A stretch of DNA of 64,000 bases from positions 154,185,594 through 154,249,593 of the forward strand of contig CM076195.1 in the NCBI GenBank assembly GCA_038277395.1, in the 5' to 3' direction. This document shows, in pieces, positions 1-10,029 of the stretch. The first letter of the stretch is position 1, and every line of letters begins with the position of its first letter. The notes under the pieces were generated by a model. That model worked only from the letters and a program-made list of their open reading frames with translations, ran no database searches and was not told the DNA's origin. The stretch is from Dryocosmus kuriphilus. Its lineage: Eukaryota; Arthropoda; Insecta; Hymenoptera; Cynipidae. A program made the translations under genes and the position numbers.

Positions 1-475
1 TAGTGGAGTGAAACAGTTAGAAAGATTAAATAGAATGAAAGTGAAAAGACGGAAAGGGAAAGCGCATAGAAGCGTTAAGAATATAGAAATGATAGTAATT
101 TTATAAATAATGCAAATTACGGCTGCGATTTTTGCGTGCGATATTATTATTTTGATATTGCGATAGTTTCGATAATTTTCGTAGATTTAATTGCGCTCGC
201 CCACATGACTCGTTTGCACACATGCCTTGTTCGATGACATGCCTCGTTCGCTCCCATGGTTCGTTCGCTAACACGATCAATGACCCAATAATTAGTTTTT
301 AGTTACGATAGAATATAAATTAATAATAGATTAGAGAAATAAGGAAAGTCTGTGCAGTGGTATTAAATGTAAATAGTAATTTAAATATTTTTAAAAATGT
401 AAGAGTGGAATACGGAGAAAATGGAAGCCATGTAAACCTTCAGGGGAAACATTATCAATAAAGAAGAAGAAGAAA
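1..475 (+). mobile_element. Possible LINE 3' UTR and tail
   Basis: No coding sequence is visible. The stretch ends in AATAAAG followed by a short GAA-repeat tail, the kind of 3' end seen on non-LTR elements. It contains clusters such as CGCTCGCC and CGTTCGCT, and its general layout recalls the 3' UTR of the LINE at 19785-24810 read on the minus strand (GCGAGCGAAA clusters, a purine-rich lead-in, then a 3' microsatellite tail). The resemblance is by eye and weak. It could equally be ordinary intergenic DNA. Confidence 0.3.
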
Positions 476-1509
476 TAGAAATATGGAAAAAATGCAAATT
501 ATAGTAATTCTTTGTTTATCCAAAACGCAGTCAGGAAACCTTGAAAACTTGGTTCACTCGTTATTTGTCAAACCTATCTTCATGTCATTGAACATGCTGA
601 CATTTTTTTTCTTTTCATTCTTCGCCTTTAATGTAAAAATCGTTTTTAGGAAATGCAAACATTTTCGAAAAATAAGTCTCACCTCTCCATTCCAATGAAA
701 ATTATTGCAGAGCTGAGATTTATTTTTCGAAGCTATTTGTATTTACTAAAATTGTTTTTTAAAATTAATGCGTAAAAATGACTTCTTAAGAAAAGTCAAC
801 ATATTCAATGACATCAAAATATGTTTGGCAAATAAGAAGTGAACAAAGTTTTTAGGCTTTCCTGTCTGCGTTTCAAATAAATGGAAAAATTGCTGTAATT
901 TTCATTTCTTTCCATATTTCTATTTAAAATGCTTTTTATTTCAGCGAATTAAAATTTGTCATATTCTTATTCTGCATTATCGTTTGACATAATTTTGATT
1001 TCTTCGAATTATCACTTGACATAACTTTTATCTTTCCACACTCCCTTTTGCTCCAAAATTTAATGAATCCGATGATTTACAAACAATTTTACGGAGTTCT
1101 ACGAACTTATTCCAAGCAATTCCGTGCGTTAAAAGAATTTCAGGCAATAAAAATAATTTAAAGAATTCCAAGGAATTTGGAAGAATTTGAGGAATTTGCA
1201 CACTTCTAAGAAATTTGGAATAATTGTAGGAGCTTGAAGGATGTGTAGGGAAATTTGTAAGAATTCTAGTAGCATTTGGTAGAATGTTAGGTGGATTTGT
1301 AAGAATTCTAGAAAATCGGAAGATTTCGAAGAATTTGGAAAAAGTGAAAAATACACAGAAAAATTTCGGAAGAATTGAATAAGTTTGGAAGAATATCCAA
1401 AAACATTTTTCCAAATTGATCCAAAAAGGGTGAAACATCTCATTATTACCTACTAAATGAATGACTCAGAATTTAATTATCATTATCATCATAGCCGCGA
1501 AAGATCTAC
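476..1509. repeat. AT-rich spacer with degenerate GAATTTGGAA repeat
   Basis: No gene was recognised. From about 1110 to 1435 the sequence is an imperfect repeat of GGAATTTG / GGAAGAATTTG words, the same degenerate style that fills introns further along. The apparent minus-strand ORFs here (F, S, L and N rich) are by-products of that repeat. The first 600 bases are plain AT-rich DNA. Confidence 0.6.
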
Positions 1510-1569
1510 CCTAAAATTAAAATTTTAGGTGTGGATGCTGATGATGTTGATCAGGATGAAGATCTTGTA

Positions 1570-1795
1570 GAGAAAATCCGTCGAAAAAAACCAACCTGCG
1601 CATGGGCCGGACTTTAAAATGAAGGTGCTCTTCAAAAAAGCAAATATTAAATATCAGACTTTGTACACCATCATCCTGGAAGTTGACCCTGTTACACACC
1701 GACTGTCATCAGAGAGAGGCAGAATTAACATTGGCAGGGGGAGCTGTACATTTACACCAACACATGAGCGTCTAACTATGGTGCCGAACGAGGAT
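1570..1795 (+). pseudogene. LINE ORF1 C-terminal fragment
   Basis: After one frameshift the plus strand reads about 70 codons containing KVLFKKANIKYQTLYTIILE, then VDPVTHRL and GRINIGRGSCTFTP, before a stop. The pattern (a hydrophobic strand followed by the EVDP..H..L segment) resembles the nucleic-acid-binding part of Jockey-type LINE ORF1 (Gag-like) proteins, just ahead of where zinc knuckles normally sit. No knuckles remain. The family call rests on my reading of motifs. Confidence 0.45.
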
Positions 1796-1959
1796 TGAAG
1801 GACCACGATATATATAGAAAGGGCAGAGACAAAAATACAAGTAATTTTGAACGAGGAAGTGGCAGTGCATTCAAAGCTTCGTAGTTTTGCCTGCAGGATG
1901 ACAATATCCACTGTGGAGCAGCTCTTCGTAATTATATACCATGGATCCACACGTATGCT

Positions 1960-2335
1960 TTTTGATGCTCTATACATTCCCCCTCTCTAGTCTCCGAATT
2001 TTTTTCTAACCATTGTACCACTATAGAAACAATATGGGATACCCATCGATTCACGTCAGCTATTATAGTAGGGGATTATGTCCTACCCACACTTAATTGG
2101 GCCAAGGATGAACAAGGATTCCGTATTCTGTCTAGTGGTGGTGCGCTTCCCTCAGCGAGAGAAGGTGCAACTGCACATTTGGTCACATATGGATTTCTCA
2201 ATATATATCAAACGAATCAAATACCTAACACCTTTGGCAGGATTCTCGATTTGGTCCTCACATCACTGTAAGCTACATCAGTCTGTAAATCAAATGATCC
2301 ATTGTTGACCTGTGGCGAATATCATCCTGCACTGA
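1960..2335 (+). pseudogene. LINE endonuclease C-terminal fragment
   Basis: With frame changes, the plus strand reads YIPPSLVSEFFSNHC, then AIIVGDYVLPTLNW, and later NTFGRILDLVLTS. These match the order of the apurinic-like endonuclease core of LINE ORF2: a strand of the YIPP type, the GDFN-type metal-binding loop (here GDYVLP) and the R.LDLV motif. The catalytic Asn of GD.N is replaced by Val in this copy. It ends about 10 bases before an inserted LINE-3 fragment. Confidence 0.65.
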
Positions 2336-2344
2336 GAATAACAC

Positions 2345-2515
2345 TTCCCGTGCAAATTCCCACTTTTTTCTAACTTTCCTCATTTCCTCCCAGACCTCAT
2401 CCCCTCTCTTTCACATGGCATTCAGACTGCGGCTCGTTTCCTCTCTAAGCCCCTTAATGAGACTTTCCAGATTTTCTAGGTCGACTTTCCCTTTCGCCTT
2501 GTTCCTCTCCGGTGG
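2345..2515 (-). mobile_element. Fragment of LINE-3 ORF1 region
   Basis: About 165 bases beginning CTAACTTTCCTCATTTCCTC and ending near GACTTTCCCTTTCGCC are near-identical to the region around 46970-47110 inside LINE-3, in the same orientation. It sits inside the decayed Jockey-like LINE, so it is either a small truncated insertion or a rearranged fragment. Confidence 0.75.
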
Positions 2516-2955
2516 AGACTTTTGATGGTGAGTTGATGAGTGTGTTTTCCTTTTTTGTTCGGTATTGTACGGTGCAGTAGGCAGGTATGTACCTTGGCGT
2601 AAAATTCAAAATAACAAATACCCATATATTTTCCGCGAGAATTATCTAAATTGATTGCGGAAAAAAGAGAAGCTCATTATCGGAATAAAGTATTAGGTTT
2701 TGAATCGGAATACGATAATTTCTCAAACCTAAGAGCTAAATCTAAAGCCTTACGTGAATGAAAACAGAACCGAGACAGGACCACTTCCCAATATTATGTG
2801 CCTTGGCGATGAGCAAGCGAATTCTGTACCAGGCATAGTGGATCTTTTTGCTGAAAGTTTTGCTTCTGTATTTGTAAATACTGATTTCCTGAATATACGA
2901 CTAATAAAGGAATATCTTTGGATGTAATCAGTATTGAACTTCATTATTAGATGTA

Positions 2956-4283
2956 CGAGGGGGACCCAAAAGAAACAGGAATTTCGTCATAACTTCTTTA
3001 TTTATTAATATTTTTACACCAAATTTTGATCACCTTCAAAGTATTCTCTTTTGACCGCAACGCACTTCTGCAAACGATGCTTCCATTGTTCAAAACATTT
3101 TTTTAAATGCATTTTTCGGGATGTTCTTCAGGCCTTCCAGCGATTTTTGTTTTACCTCCTCCACAGTGATAAAACGCTTTCCTCTCATGTACTTTTTATG
3201 TCTGGGGAACAAAATGAAATCACAGGGAGCCAAATCCGGTCAGTAGGGGGGGGGGGGGGGAAGATTGGTGTCATGCCGTTTTTGGTCAAAAACTGCTTTA
3301 CGGAGAGAGCGGTGTGGGCCGGCGCGTTGTCATGATGGAAGAACCATTCGCCTGCGCACCACGGATCTACTCTTTTCCTTCGGATACGTTCCCTTAATAT
3401 TTTAAAAACTGTCAAGTAAAACTTGTCGTTAACAGTTTTACCCGTGGGAACGAAATCCGCGTGCAAAACACCTCTGCAATTGAAGAAACAAATGAGCAAT
3501 TTCTTGATATTTGACTTCACTTGGCGGGCTTTTTTGCAGCGAGGAGAGCCAGGTGACTTCCACTGGCTTGATTGCTGCTTTGTTTCGGGGTCGTATCCAT
3601 AACACACCACGATTCATCACCAGTAATCACCTTGGAAGAAAAATCAGGGTCCTCTTTGAACTGATTCTGAAGCTCCAAACGTGCTTGAACTCGACGCTCC
3701 TTTTGCTCGCCTGTGAGAAGGCGAGGGACAAATTTGGCTGCAACTGTATTCATGTGCAAATCTTCTGATAAAATCCTCTAAATGGAACTCCATGATATTC
3801 CACTCAAGTCACAGAGTTGATCAATGGTTCGGCGACGGTCTTCGCGTACGAGAGCATTGATTTTGTCGACGATTTCGTCACTTCTTGACGTCATGAGGCG
3901 TCCTGAACGGAGTTGGTTTTCAACTGACATTTCTTCATTTGTAAAACGTGAAAACCACTCATAGACTCTAGTTTTACTTAGGGCAGCATCCCCATAAGCA
4001 GACTGAAGCGTAACAGTAGTTTCCGCGGCAGATTTCCCCAACAGGAAGCAAAATTTCACATTCGCGCGTTGCTCTTGACAATCGGCCATCACGTTTTCGC
4101 CGAAACGGAAAAAGATGTTTCACTACAAAAATTCCTACGGATGAACTGATGCACTCACAGCGACAGGACTTCGCACACCAACTCAGGAGACGCCTTCCTA
4201 ACGCATACCTGGTCGAACAATGACTTCCCCCACTCTCTCTCCCCACCACAGCCCGATTTCCATTACTTTTGGGTCCCCCCTCG
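2956..4283 (-). mobile_element. mariner element 1
   Basis: A Tc1/mariner transposon with a TA duplication at 2954-2955 and 4284-4285. The left end starts CGAGGGGGACCCAAAAG; the right end is its reverse complement with one extra G. Length is about 1.33 kb, typical of mariner. It lies inside the Jockey-like LINE. The transposase is on the minus strand and is broken by a long G-run (C-run on the coding strand), at least one stop and frameshifts. Confidence 0.93.
3025..4092 (-). pseudogene. mariner transposase 1 (broken)
   Basis: The cut-and-paste transposase gene of mariner 1. The start is MMADCQEQRANVKFCFLLGK with a paired helix-turn-helix region (YEWFSRFTNEEM, then REDRRRTIDQLCDL). The first catalytic Asp lies in VITGDESW and the second in FHHDNAPAH. 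The third (APCDF) is present but in another frame, because the C-run expanded between 3246 and 3262 and the Ser of the usual YSPD motif is now a stop. A further frame change follows GDESWC. Full mariner transposases are about 345 residues; this copy would be that length if intact. Confidence 0.9.
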
Positions 4284-4369
4284 TATTTGCGCGAATCAGT
4301 TCAATTGATTGTAATAAAGGACCCGGTCTGATGGAATACCTCCTATATTCCTAAAAAATAGTTACTGCG

Positions 4370-4905
4370 CTATCGTTAAACCACTATGGCTTCTATATAG
4401 TACATCCTTTTCCACAGCAGTCTTTCCGCAGAAGTGGAAATGCAGGCATATTGTTGCTGTCTACAAAGAGGGTGATAAACTCGATATAAAAAGCTACTGA
4501 TTAGTTAGTATTATTAATACAATTGTTAAAGTATTTCAGAGCATAATTACAGACAAAATATCCGTCTGGAGTGCAAACGATTTGGTAGATGTGCAGCATG
4601 GCCTCATTTCCGGTAGGAGAGCATATTCCAACATAACGATTTATACCCAGTTCATAAGTCGGGCATTAGATAGAAACTTACAAGTTGTTGCACTTTATAC
4701 CGATTTTTCTAAAGCCTTTGATAATGTTAATCATCTAAGAGTAATCCAAAAGCTAAAAGCATTTGGGTTTCATGGAAGGATACTAGAATGAATAGATATG
4801 TAAGTGGGTGGCAAATTTCTGTAAAATGTAAAGGAACTCATTCCCTTGAATTTATCGCAACGTCTGTAGTACCACAGGGATCTCACTTAGCTCCTATCTT
4901 TTTCA
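4370..4905 (+). pseudogene. LINE reverse transcriptase, N-terminal half
   Basis: The plus strand reads, with stops, the early RT blocks: FPQKWKCRHIVAVYKEGDKL, a stop-interrupted SY..ISIINTIVKVF, then VDVQHGLISGRRAYSNI and the catalytic A block LYTDFSKAFDNVNH. These are hallmark RT motifs of Jockey/CR1-like LINEs. A mariner then splits the gene just before the YADD block, which resumes at about 6095. Confidence 0.8.
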
Positions 4906-4911
4906 ATATAC

Positions 4912-6092
4912 GAGGGCGATTAAAAAAATAAGGTCTCCAACGACGCCGCGTCAAAATGAACAGTGCCAGGCGAAATGCGACAACAACGCCGTGTCCCTTG
5001 ATTTGTGCACCACCGAATGGCACCGGACGCAGCTCGCGCAGACGTTCAGTCGCTGCTTGGAAGCCGTCCGCGATGGAGCTGCCGCTTAGCTCACCCGCTG
5101 AGTGTAAACTGCGCTCAGTGATACGATTTTTGAACGCAAAGGAGGTTACACCGGTAGAAATCCATCGTTAGTTAGTGGAAGTGTACGGGGAAAAGTGTGT
5201 GGACATTAAAAACGTGCGGAAATGGTGCCGGGAATTTTCTGTCGGCCGCAGTAACGTCCCTTGATGAGATACCCGAGAGACTTAATGGACAGTATGACAA
5301 AATCTCCGTACATACAATTCTGACAGAAACCTTAGGTTACAGCAAGGTGTCCGCCAGGTGGGTTCCCAGAGAGCTCACCGATGAAAACAAAAAAAAAGCG
5401 CGTGGAATGTGCTGAAGAATTTCTTCGACACTTTGAAGAGGAGGGGGAAGACTTCCTGGATTGGACAGTGACTGGGGACGGAACCTGGGCGCCATCATTA
5501 CGTCCCGCAAACGAAGGAGTAGTCCAAACAATGGCACCACTCGGGTTCGCCGAAGCCCAAAAGGTTCAAGACAGAGAAGTCAGCCGGAAAGTTTATGGCA
5601 ACTGTCTTTTGGGGCCGAAAGGGTGTATTGTTGGTGGATTTCATGCCAAAAGGAACTACAATAAACTAGGACCGCTACTGCGAAACTCTTTGCACCATGA
5701 CAACGCGCGTCCACATGTTTCACATCAGATGAACTACTTCATCAAACAATTCGGTTGGGGACTCGTTGACCACCCACCTTATAGCCCGGACGTTGCCCCA
5801 AGCGACTATAACATGCTTCCAGCGCTTAAAAAACACCTGGGAGGCCAGAAGTTCCGGTCAGACGAGGAAGTCCAGGACGCAGTTACTCGATTTCTTCGTG
5901 ACGCGGAGGGAGACTGGTTCAATGACGGGAACAAGAAGCTCGTGGCGTGGATGCGGAAGATCATCGAACGGGAAGGAGACTATAAATAAAAATAGCCGAA
6001 GCTTCATGCTTTCCAACGATGTATCTCAAGTTGCGAATAAATGTGATTTTCTATGAAAAAAAAAACTTAGGAGACCTTATTTTTCGAATCGA
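4912..6092 (+). mobile_element. mariner element 2
   Basis: The left end begins CGAGGGCGATT after TA at 4910-4911 and continues to AAGGTCTCC. The right end carries the inverted GGAGACCTTATTTTTCGAAT, but the last few bases have decayed, so the right boundary is good to about 5 bases. About 1.18 kb. It is inserted in the RT gene of the Jockey-like LINE and belongs to a different mariner lineage from elements 1 and 3. Confidence 0.85.
4956..5989 (+). pseudogene. mariner-like transposase 2 (broken)
   Basis: The N-terminal third is split over frames (SVIRFLNAKEVTPVEIHR, then a helix-turn-helix-like DIKNVRKWCREF). The last 200 residues, from 5381, are open. Catalytic Asp 1 is in TVTGDGTWAP, Asp 2 in LHHDNARPH and Asp 3 in VAPSDYNML, with 34 residues between the second and third: the DD34D spacing of mariner. 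The C-terminus reads through WMRKIIEREGDYK. The catalytic core is therefore complete although the N-terminus is not. Confidence 0.85.
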
Positions 6093-6094
6093 TA

Positions 6095-6870
6095 TACTAG
6101 GATAACGATATACCAGGTCTATTTCAATTCATTAAGTCTCTAGAATGTGCTGATGATTTAAAACTGTATACGATTATTAGTTGCATCATTGCATCCAATT
6201 GATTAATTATCGTTACAAGATTGAAGATACAGAACTTGAAATATCCCATGAAATGCGCGACATTGGAATAATTATTGCCGATAAGCTGTCATTTCTGCCA
6301 TATTATTACTATATAATAGGAAAAGCTCTTGAAATGTTTGGCTTCCTGAAAGGTCATTCCAAAGAATTTGGGCAAATCTCTACTCTAAGCTTGTTATACC
6401 TCACATTGATTAGACCCATTTTAGTGTATTGCTCTCCGGTATGGTCTCCACATCACGTATTACATATCAAAAAATTAGAAACAGTTCAACACAAATTTTT
6501 TGTATGGACCGCTAATAAACTGGGCCTTCCCAATCCACGTATAATTCACGATTATTCGGAAATTGCAGCTGCTTTAGATATTAGTTCGCTAGAGCCAAAT
6601 CGAAAAGCGCAAGATCTCCTATTCATACACGAAATTGTAAACGGAAGCCTAATATGTAAGGATTTGCTTGCGAGTGTTAATTTATATGCATCTGAAAAAT
6701 CTTTGCGCAATACAACGTCTTTTATCTCCAAAGTTCTAAGACAAATTATGGCATTAATTCGCCTATAAACCGAATATTTAATGCGGAGAATGACTGGCAC
6801 GATAGAGGTCACAACATGTTCGGAAAATCGTACGCAGATTTTTATTCAAGCATTAGATTACATATTTTGA
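6095..6870 (+). pseudogene. LINE reverse transcriptase, C-terminal half
   Basis: Reading resumes as DIPGLFQFIKSLECADDLKLY, with CADD at the YADD active site, then KIEDTELEISHEMRDIGIII and a long open stretch ending LRQIMALIRL (6181-6768). Blocks such as LIRPILVYCSPVWSPHHVLH and LETVQHKFFVW are typical of the thumb and C-terminal part of Jockey/CR1 RTs. A frameshifted tail (PINRIFNAEND) follows. The Tyr-to-Cys change and stops indicate inactivity. Confidence 0.8.
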
Positions 6871-7161
6871 ATAATTATTCCTAGAATAGTATAGTGTTAC
6901 TCTCTGCAATTGGGCTATTATCCGTTATTTGATTAAATAAATTAATAAATAAATAATAATTGAAATTTATGAAATTTTGTCAACTATTCTGCTGAAAACT
7001 GGTATTTTTAAATTAAAAATGAAACCATAAAATTAAACATTCATTCTTGTTTTTGATAAGTCAGCTATTTTTCGTACAAAATTAATGTTTTTCTTCAATA
7101 CTTAGCCATTTTTTGCTAATTCGACAACTTTCGGTAGAGAAATAATCTAAAATGCAGGTTA
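6871..7161. other. LINE tail and AT-rich spacer
   Basis: This holds the AT-rich tail of the Jockey-like LINE (repeated AATAAATTAATAAATAAAT to about 6955), then featureless AT-rich sequence up to the TA target of mariner 3. No gene is seen. Confidence 0.6.
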
Positions 7162-8492
7162 CGCAAATCTGTCCGAAAAGTATCCGGATTACCTTTGAAT
7201 CTTCGCGCCAGAACGTTCGAGCGCCCTCTGCCAGGTACCATTGTAAGCTGCAACTCCTCAGGAACTCCCTCGATACCGCAGTTCTTGTCGAGACGGCGTA
7301 GTTCACACACAGCGTACATTTTTGTACGGAGTCTTTTCGGCATTTTGCAGATTTGTTTGTTGCTCAAAGCGACGGTAAGAGTGGAGCAGCAAATTTGCAT
7401 TAAGTTTTGTTTCAAACTTGAAAAGACTCGTGCGGAAACGGTTGAAATGATCCAAAAGGCCTTTGGAGATGACTGTATGGGTCAAAGCCAGACATACGAG
7501 TGGTACAGGCGGTTTAAAGATGGCCGCCAATCTACTCACAGTGATTCGCGCTGCTGCCGTCCTTCAAGCACAACAACACTAGAAAATATCGAGCGTCTGC
7601 GACTTACGATTAAAGAAGATCGCCGGTTGATTGTGCGCGAACTAGAATATGATCTTGGAATTCCGAAAACTAATGTTTGCGAAATTTTAACCGAGAAACT
7701 GGGAATGACTCGTGTGTGCAAAATTCATTCCAAAATTGCTCACAGAAGAGCAGAAAAAGCTTCGCTTTGACGTCGCTCAGGAAAACTTGGAAATGGTTTC
7801 TGATGATGAGAATGCACTCAAAAAGATTATTACAGGTGATGAATCGTGGGTTTATGGACATCACCCTGAAAAAAACAACAGTCTTCACAGTAGAAGCTTC
7901 CATCCGAGGTACGGCCGAAAAAAGCACGTCAAAGTCGGAGCAATGCCAATTCAATGTTGATTGTTTTTCTTGATTACGAAGGTGTTGTGTACCACGAATA
8001 CGCTCCTACGGTCAGACAATCAATAAAGAATTTTATCGTGAAGTGCTGAAGAGATTGCGTAACGCAATTAAAAGAAGACGGCCTCAGCCTTGGTCAAGAG
8101 GTGACTGGCTTCTTCGCCACGATAATGCGCCAGCGCATTCATCGAACCTTGTGCAGCAATATTCGACAAAGCACAAAGCCGTACAGCTTCGCGAGCCTCC
8201 GTACAGTCCCGGCATAGCTCCCTGTGCCTTTTGGCTATTTCCAAAATTGAAAACTCCACTCAAAGGACACCGGCTTGATGACATAGGGACGATTCAAACA
8301 AATGCTTCGAGTGCACTAAAGGCTATTTCGAAAACTGACTTCCAGGGCTGCTTGAGGATGTGGAAACACCGCTGGGAGCACGTCGTTCTATCAAATGGGG
8401 ACTACTTTGAAGGATGTCACTCTCCGGATGACGAAGAATAACACCAGCGTGGAGCTATGAAGGTATTTCGGATACTTTTTGGACAGACCTCG
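7162..8492 (+). mobile_element. mariner element 3
   Basis: Flanked by TA at 7160-7161 and 8493-8494. The left end carries CTGTCCGAAAAGTATCCGGA and the right end its inverted match TTTCGGATACTTTTTGGACAG, followed by ACCTCG. It is 1.33 kb, full mariner length. Same subfamily as mariner 4 at about 17560-18873. Confidence 0.9.
7378..8441 (+). pseudogene. mariner transposase 3 (inactive)
   Basis: The N-terminal helix-turn-helix region is open (ICIKFCFKLEKTRAETVEMI to LGIPKTNVCEILTEKLGM). Asp 1 is in IITGDESWVYG and Asp 2 in LLRHDNAPAHSS. The third catalytic Asp is lost: the usual PCDFWLF is PCAFWLF (about 8221-8240). There are frame changes near 7715 and 7955, and no clear ATG ahead of the conserved start. 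The C-terminus runs through WEHVVLSNGDYFEG. Confidence 0.88.
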
Positions 8493-8494
8493 TA

Positions 8495-8740
8495 TATTAG
8501 AAATTTTAGAAGCTTTCGGAACTTTTGAAATTTTATAGTAGTTTTGGATCTTTTGGAAGCTTTTCGAATTATTGGAAAATACTGGTAATTACAGAAACTT
8601 CGGAAATTATAGGAATTTATTGAAAATTTTGGAAATTTTTGGAACATTTTGTATATTTCAATATAATTCACTTTAATTCACTTTCCAAAAATTTACGAAT
8701 ATTTACAAATTATCAGGTTTTCGGGCTGTGTTTTAGGGTT
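8495..8740. repeat. Degenerate GGAAATTTT / TTTTGGAA repeat
   Basis: About 200 bases of the same imperfect GAAATTTTGGAA-type words that fill 10.1-14.8 kb, directly after mariner 3. The open minus-strand frame here reflects the repeat and is not a gene. Confidence 0.65.
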
Positions 8741-9700
8741 TTCAAATCGTGATGGTTCTCAGATTTTCGAAACCGATCGAGTTATCTGGATCTCGGTCCG
8801 AGTTGTCAAATTTTCGGGTTCTTGGTCCATGTTTGTTCATTAGGTTTTCGCACCCGGGTATTTGGGTTCTTGGATCAGGTTGGGTCATCGAGTTCTCGGA
8901 TCATTTCGGCTTCCGGGCCGGTTCGGATTATCGGGTTTTCAGGTCACTTCGATGTTCGGGTCGGCTCAGGTTATTAGGTATTTGGGTTTTCACTTCGGGT
9001 CGGGTTTTCGGGTTCTCTGTACTTGATTTATCATCTTTTCGAATCGGGTTATTGGTTCTTCACGTTCTCAGTCGTTTTCGGGCGATCGGGTTTTCGGTCC
9101 GGTTTGGTTCAGCGGGTTTTAGAGTCAGGTTATTGTGTTTTCATATTCTCGGCCCGAGTCGGATTATCGGGTTTTTTAATCTGTTCGTGTCAATTTACTG
9201 TCTTTTCGGGTTCTCGGGCCAGGTGGGGTTATTAGATTTTTCTCTTGGATCAGGTTTTTTAACCGGGTTATCGGGCTTTCATATCTGGGCAGGTGTTCAG
9301 ATGCTCGGCCTGGGCTGGTTCAACAGACTTTCTGGCCCTGGGACTGGGCCGGGTTGTCAGATTTTTGGATTGGGTCAAGTTTTTAGACTGGGTTATCGGG
9401 TTTTCAAACCTCTTCAGGTGATCGGTTTCGCGGTCTGGATTGGCTCAACGTGTTTTCGGGTCAGGATATTTTGTTCTCATATTCTCGGTCCGAGTCAGTT
9501 TATCGGGTTTTTTATTCTGTTCGGGTTTACTTGTCGTGCTTTTGGAACGAGTCGTCTTTCCGGACATGGTTATCGGGTTTTCGTTCTGCGTTGGTTTAAA
9601 AGGTTTCCGGTCCGTGTAGAGTGTTTTTGGGTTCTCGGGCCCGGTCGGGTTATTGGATTTTTGTTTTGGGTCAGGTTTTTTGACCGGGTTCAATTTACAA
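8741..9700. repeat. GC-richer degenerate satellite (GGGTTTTCGGGT words)
   Basis: Nearly a kilobase built of variants of TCGGGTTATCGGGTTTTCGGG, much richer in G and C than its surroundings. Longer-range copies are visible: the block around 9121-9190 (GTCAGGTTATTGTGTTTTCA) recurs near 9461, and the block around 9200-9265 recurs near 9624, giving a higher-order period of roughly 340-420 bases. A 353-codon frame stays open (8749-9810), rich in F, G, R, S and V, but its sequence simply follows the repeat, so I do not call it a gene. Confidence 0.75.
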
Positions 9701-9915
9701 TCTTCAATTTTCAATGGTCGATTTTCTATTTTGTATTTTCTTTACTAGCTGCTTTAACCTTGGACGTGCGAATGATATACATTTTAACAACGTGTAAGTG
9801 TCTTCGGTAACTGAAATATCGAGGTCTATTTTAAAAAGTAGATCAAGGAAATAAGAACAAGGTTAACGTAAACAAAAAGATGCTCGAATGAAAAACAAGC
9901 TACAGAGTATATGTG

Positions 9916-9921
9916 TCAGTT
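9916..9921 (+). promoter_or_regulatory. Possible initiator (TCAGTT) of gene A
   Basis: TCAGTT matches the arthropod initiator consensus TCAKTY and lies 45 bases before the proposed start codon of gene A. No clear TATA box is seen about 30 bases upstream. The motif is short and could occur by chance; the same hexamer precedes the start of gene D. Confidence 0.3.
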
Positions 9922-9965
9922 TTTAAAAAATTCTTGAAGAAGGAGGCTGTTTTTTTTTTTAGAAA

Positions 9966-10029
9966 ATGAGGGCAATTTTTGCTACTCTTTTTATAACCTC
10001 AGCAGTTTTCTTACACTCTACGTGTATTC
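9966..10029 (+). CDS. Gene A exon 1, signal peptide
   Basis: ATG followed by 20 codons with a charged N-terminus (MR) and a long hydrophobic core (AIFATLFITSAVFL), then HSTCI and one base of a split codon. The donor GTAAGT at 10030 is perfect. Without splicing the frame stops two codons later. Exons 54625-54676 and 60203-60254 share the design: signal peptide only, phase 1, GTAAGT donor. Confidence 0.6.

Larger units (their letters stand above)
1510..6960 (+). mobile_element. Jockey/CR1-like LINE, decayed and interrupted
   Basis: A plus-strand non-LTR retrotransposon can be followed in pieces: the end of ORF1 (about 1570-1795), the endonuclease C-terminus (about 1960-2335), a linker (about 2640-2945), the reverse transcriptase front half (about 4370-4905) and back half (6095-6870), ending in an AATAAATTAATAAATAAAT-type tail near 6950. 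Two mariner elements (2956-4283 and about 4912-6092) and a LINE-3 fragment (about 2345-2515) separate the pieces. Reading resumes correctly across the second mariner: LFFN before it and DIPGLFQF after it make the usual motif ahead of the active site. Many stops and frameshifts show the copy is dead. Confidence 0.8.

Noticed and set aside
1028..1443. Two overlapping minus-strand ORFs of 104-136 codons
   Set aside because: They translate the degenerate GAATTTGGAA repeat (F, L, N, P and S rich) and show no motif or splice support.
8749..9810. 353-codon plus-strand ORF as a protein gene
   Set aside because: Its sequence is a direct translation of degenerate satellite units, with no domain, no splice signals and an arbitrary start; kept only as a finding.
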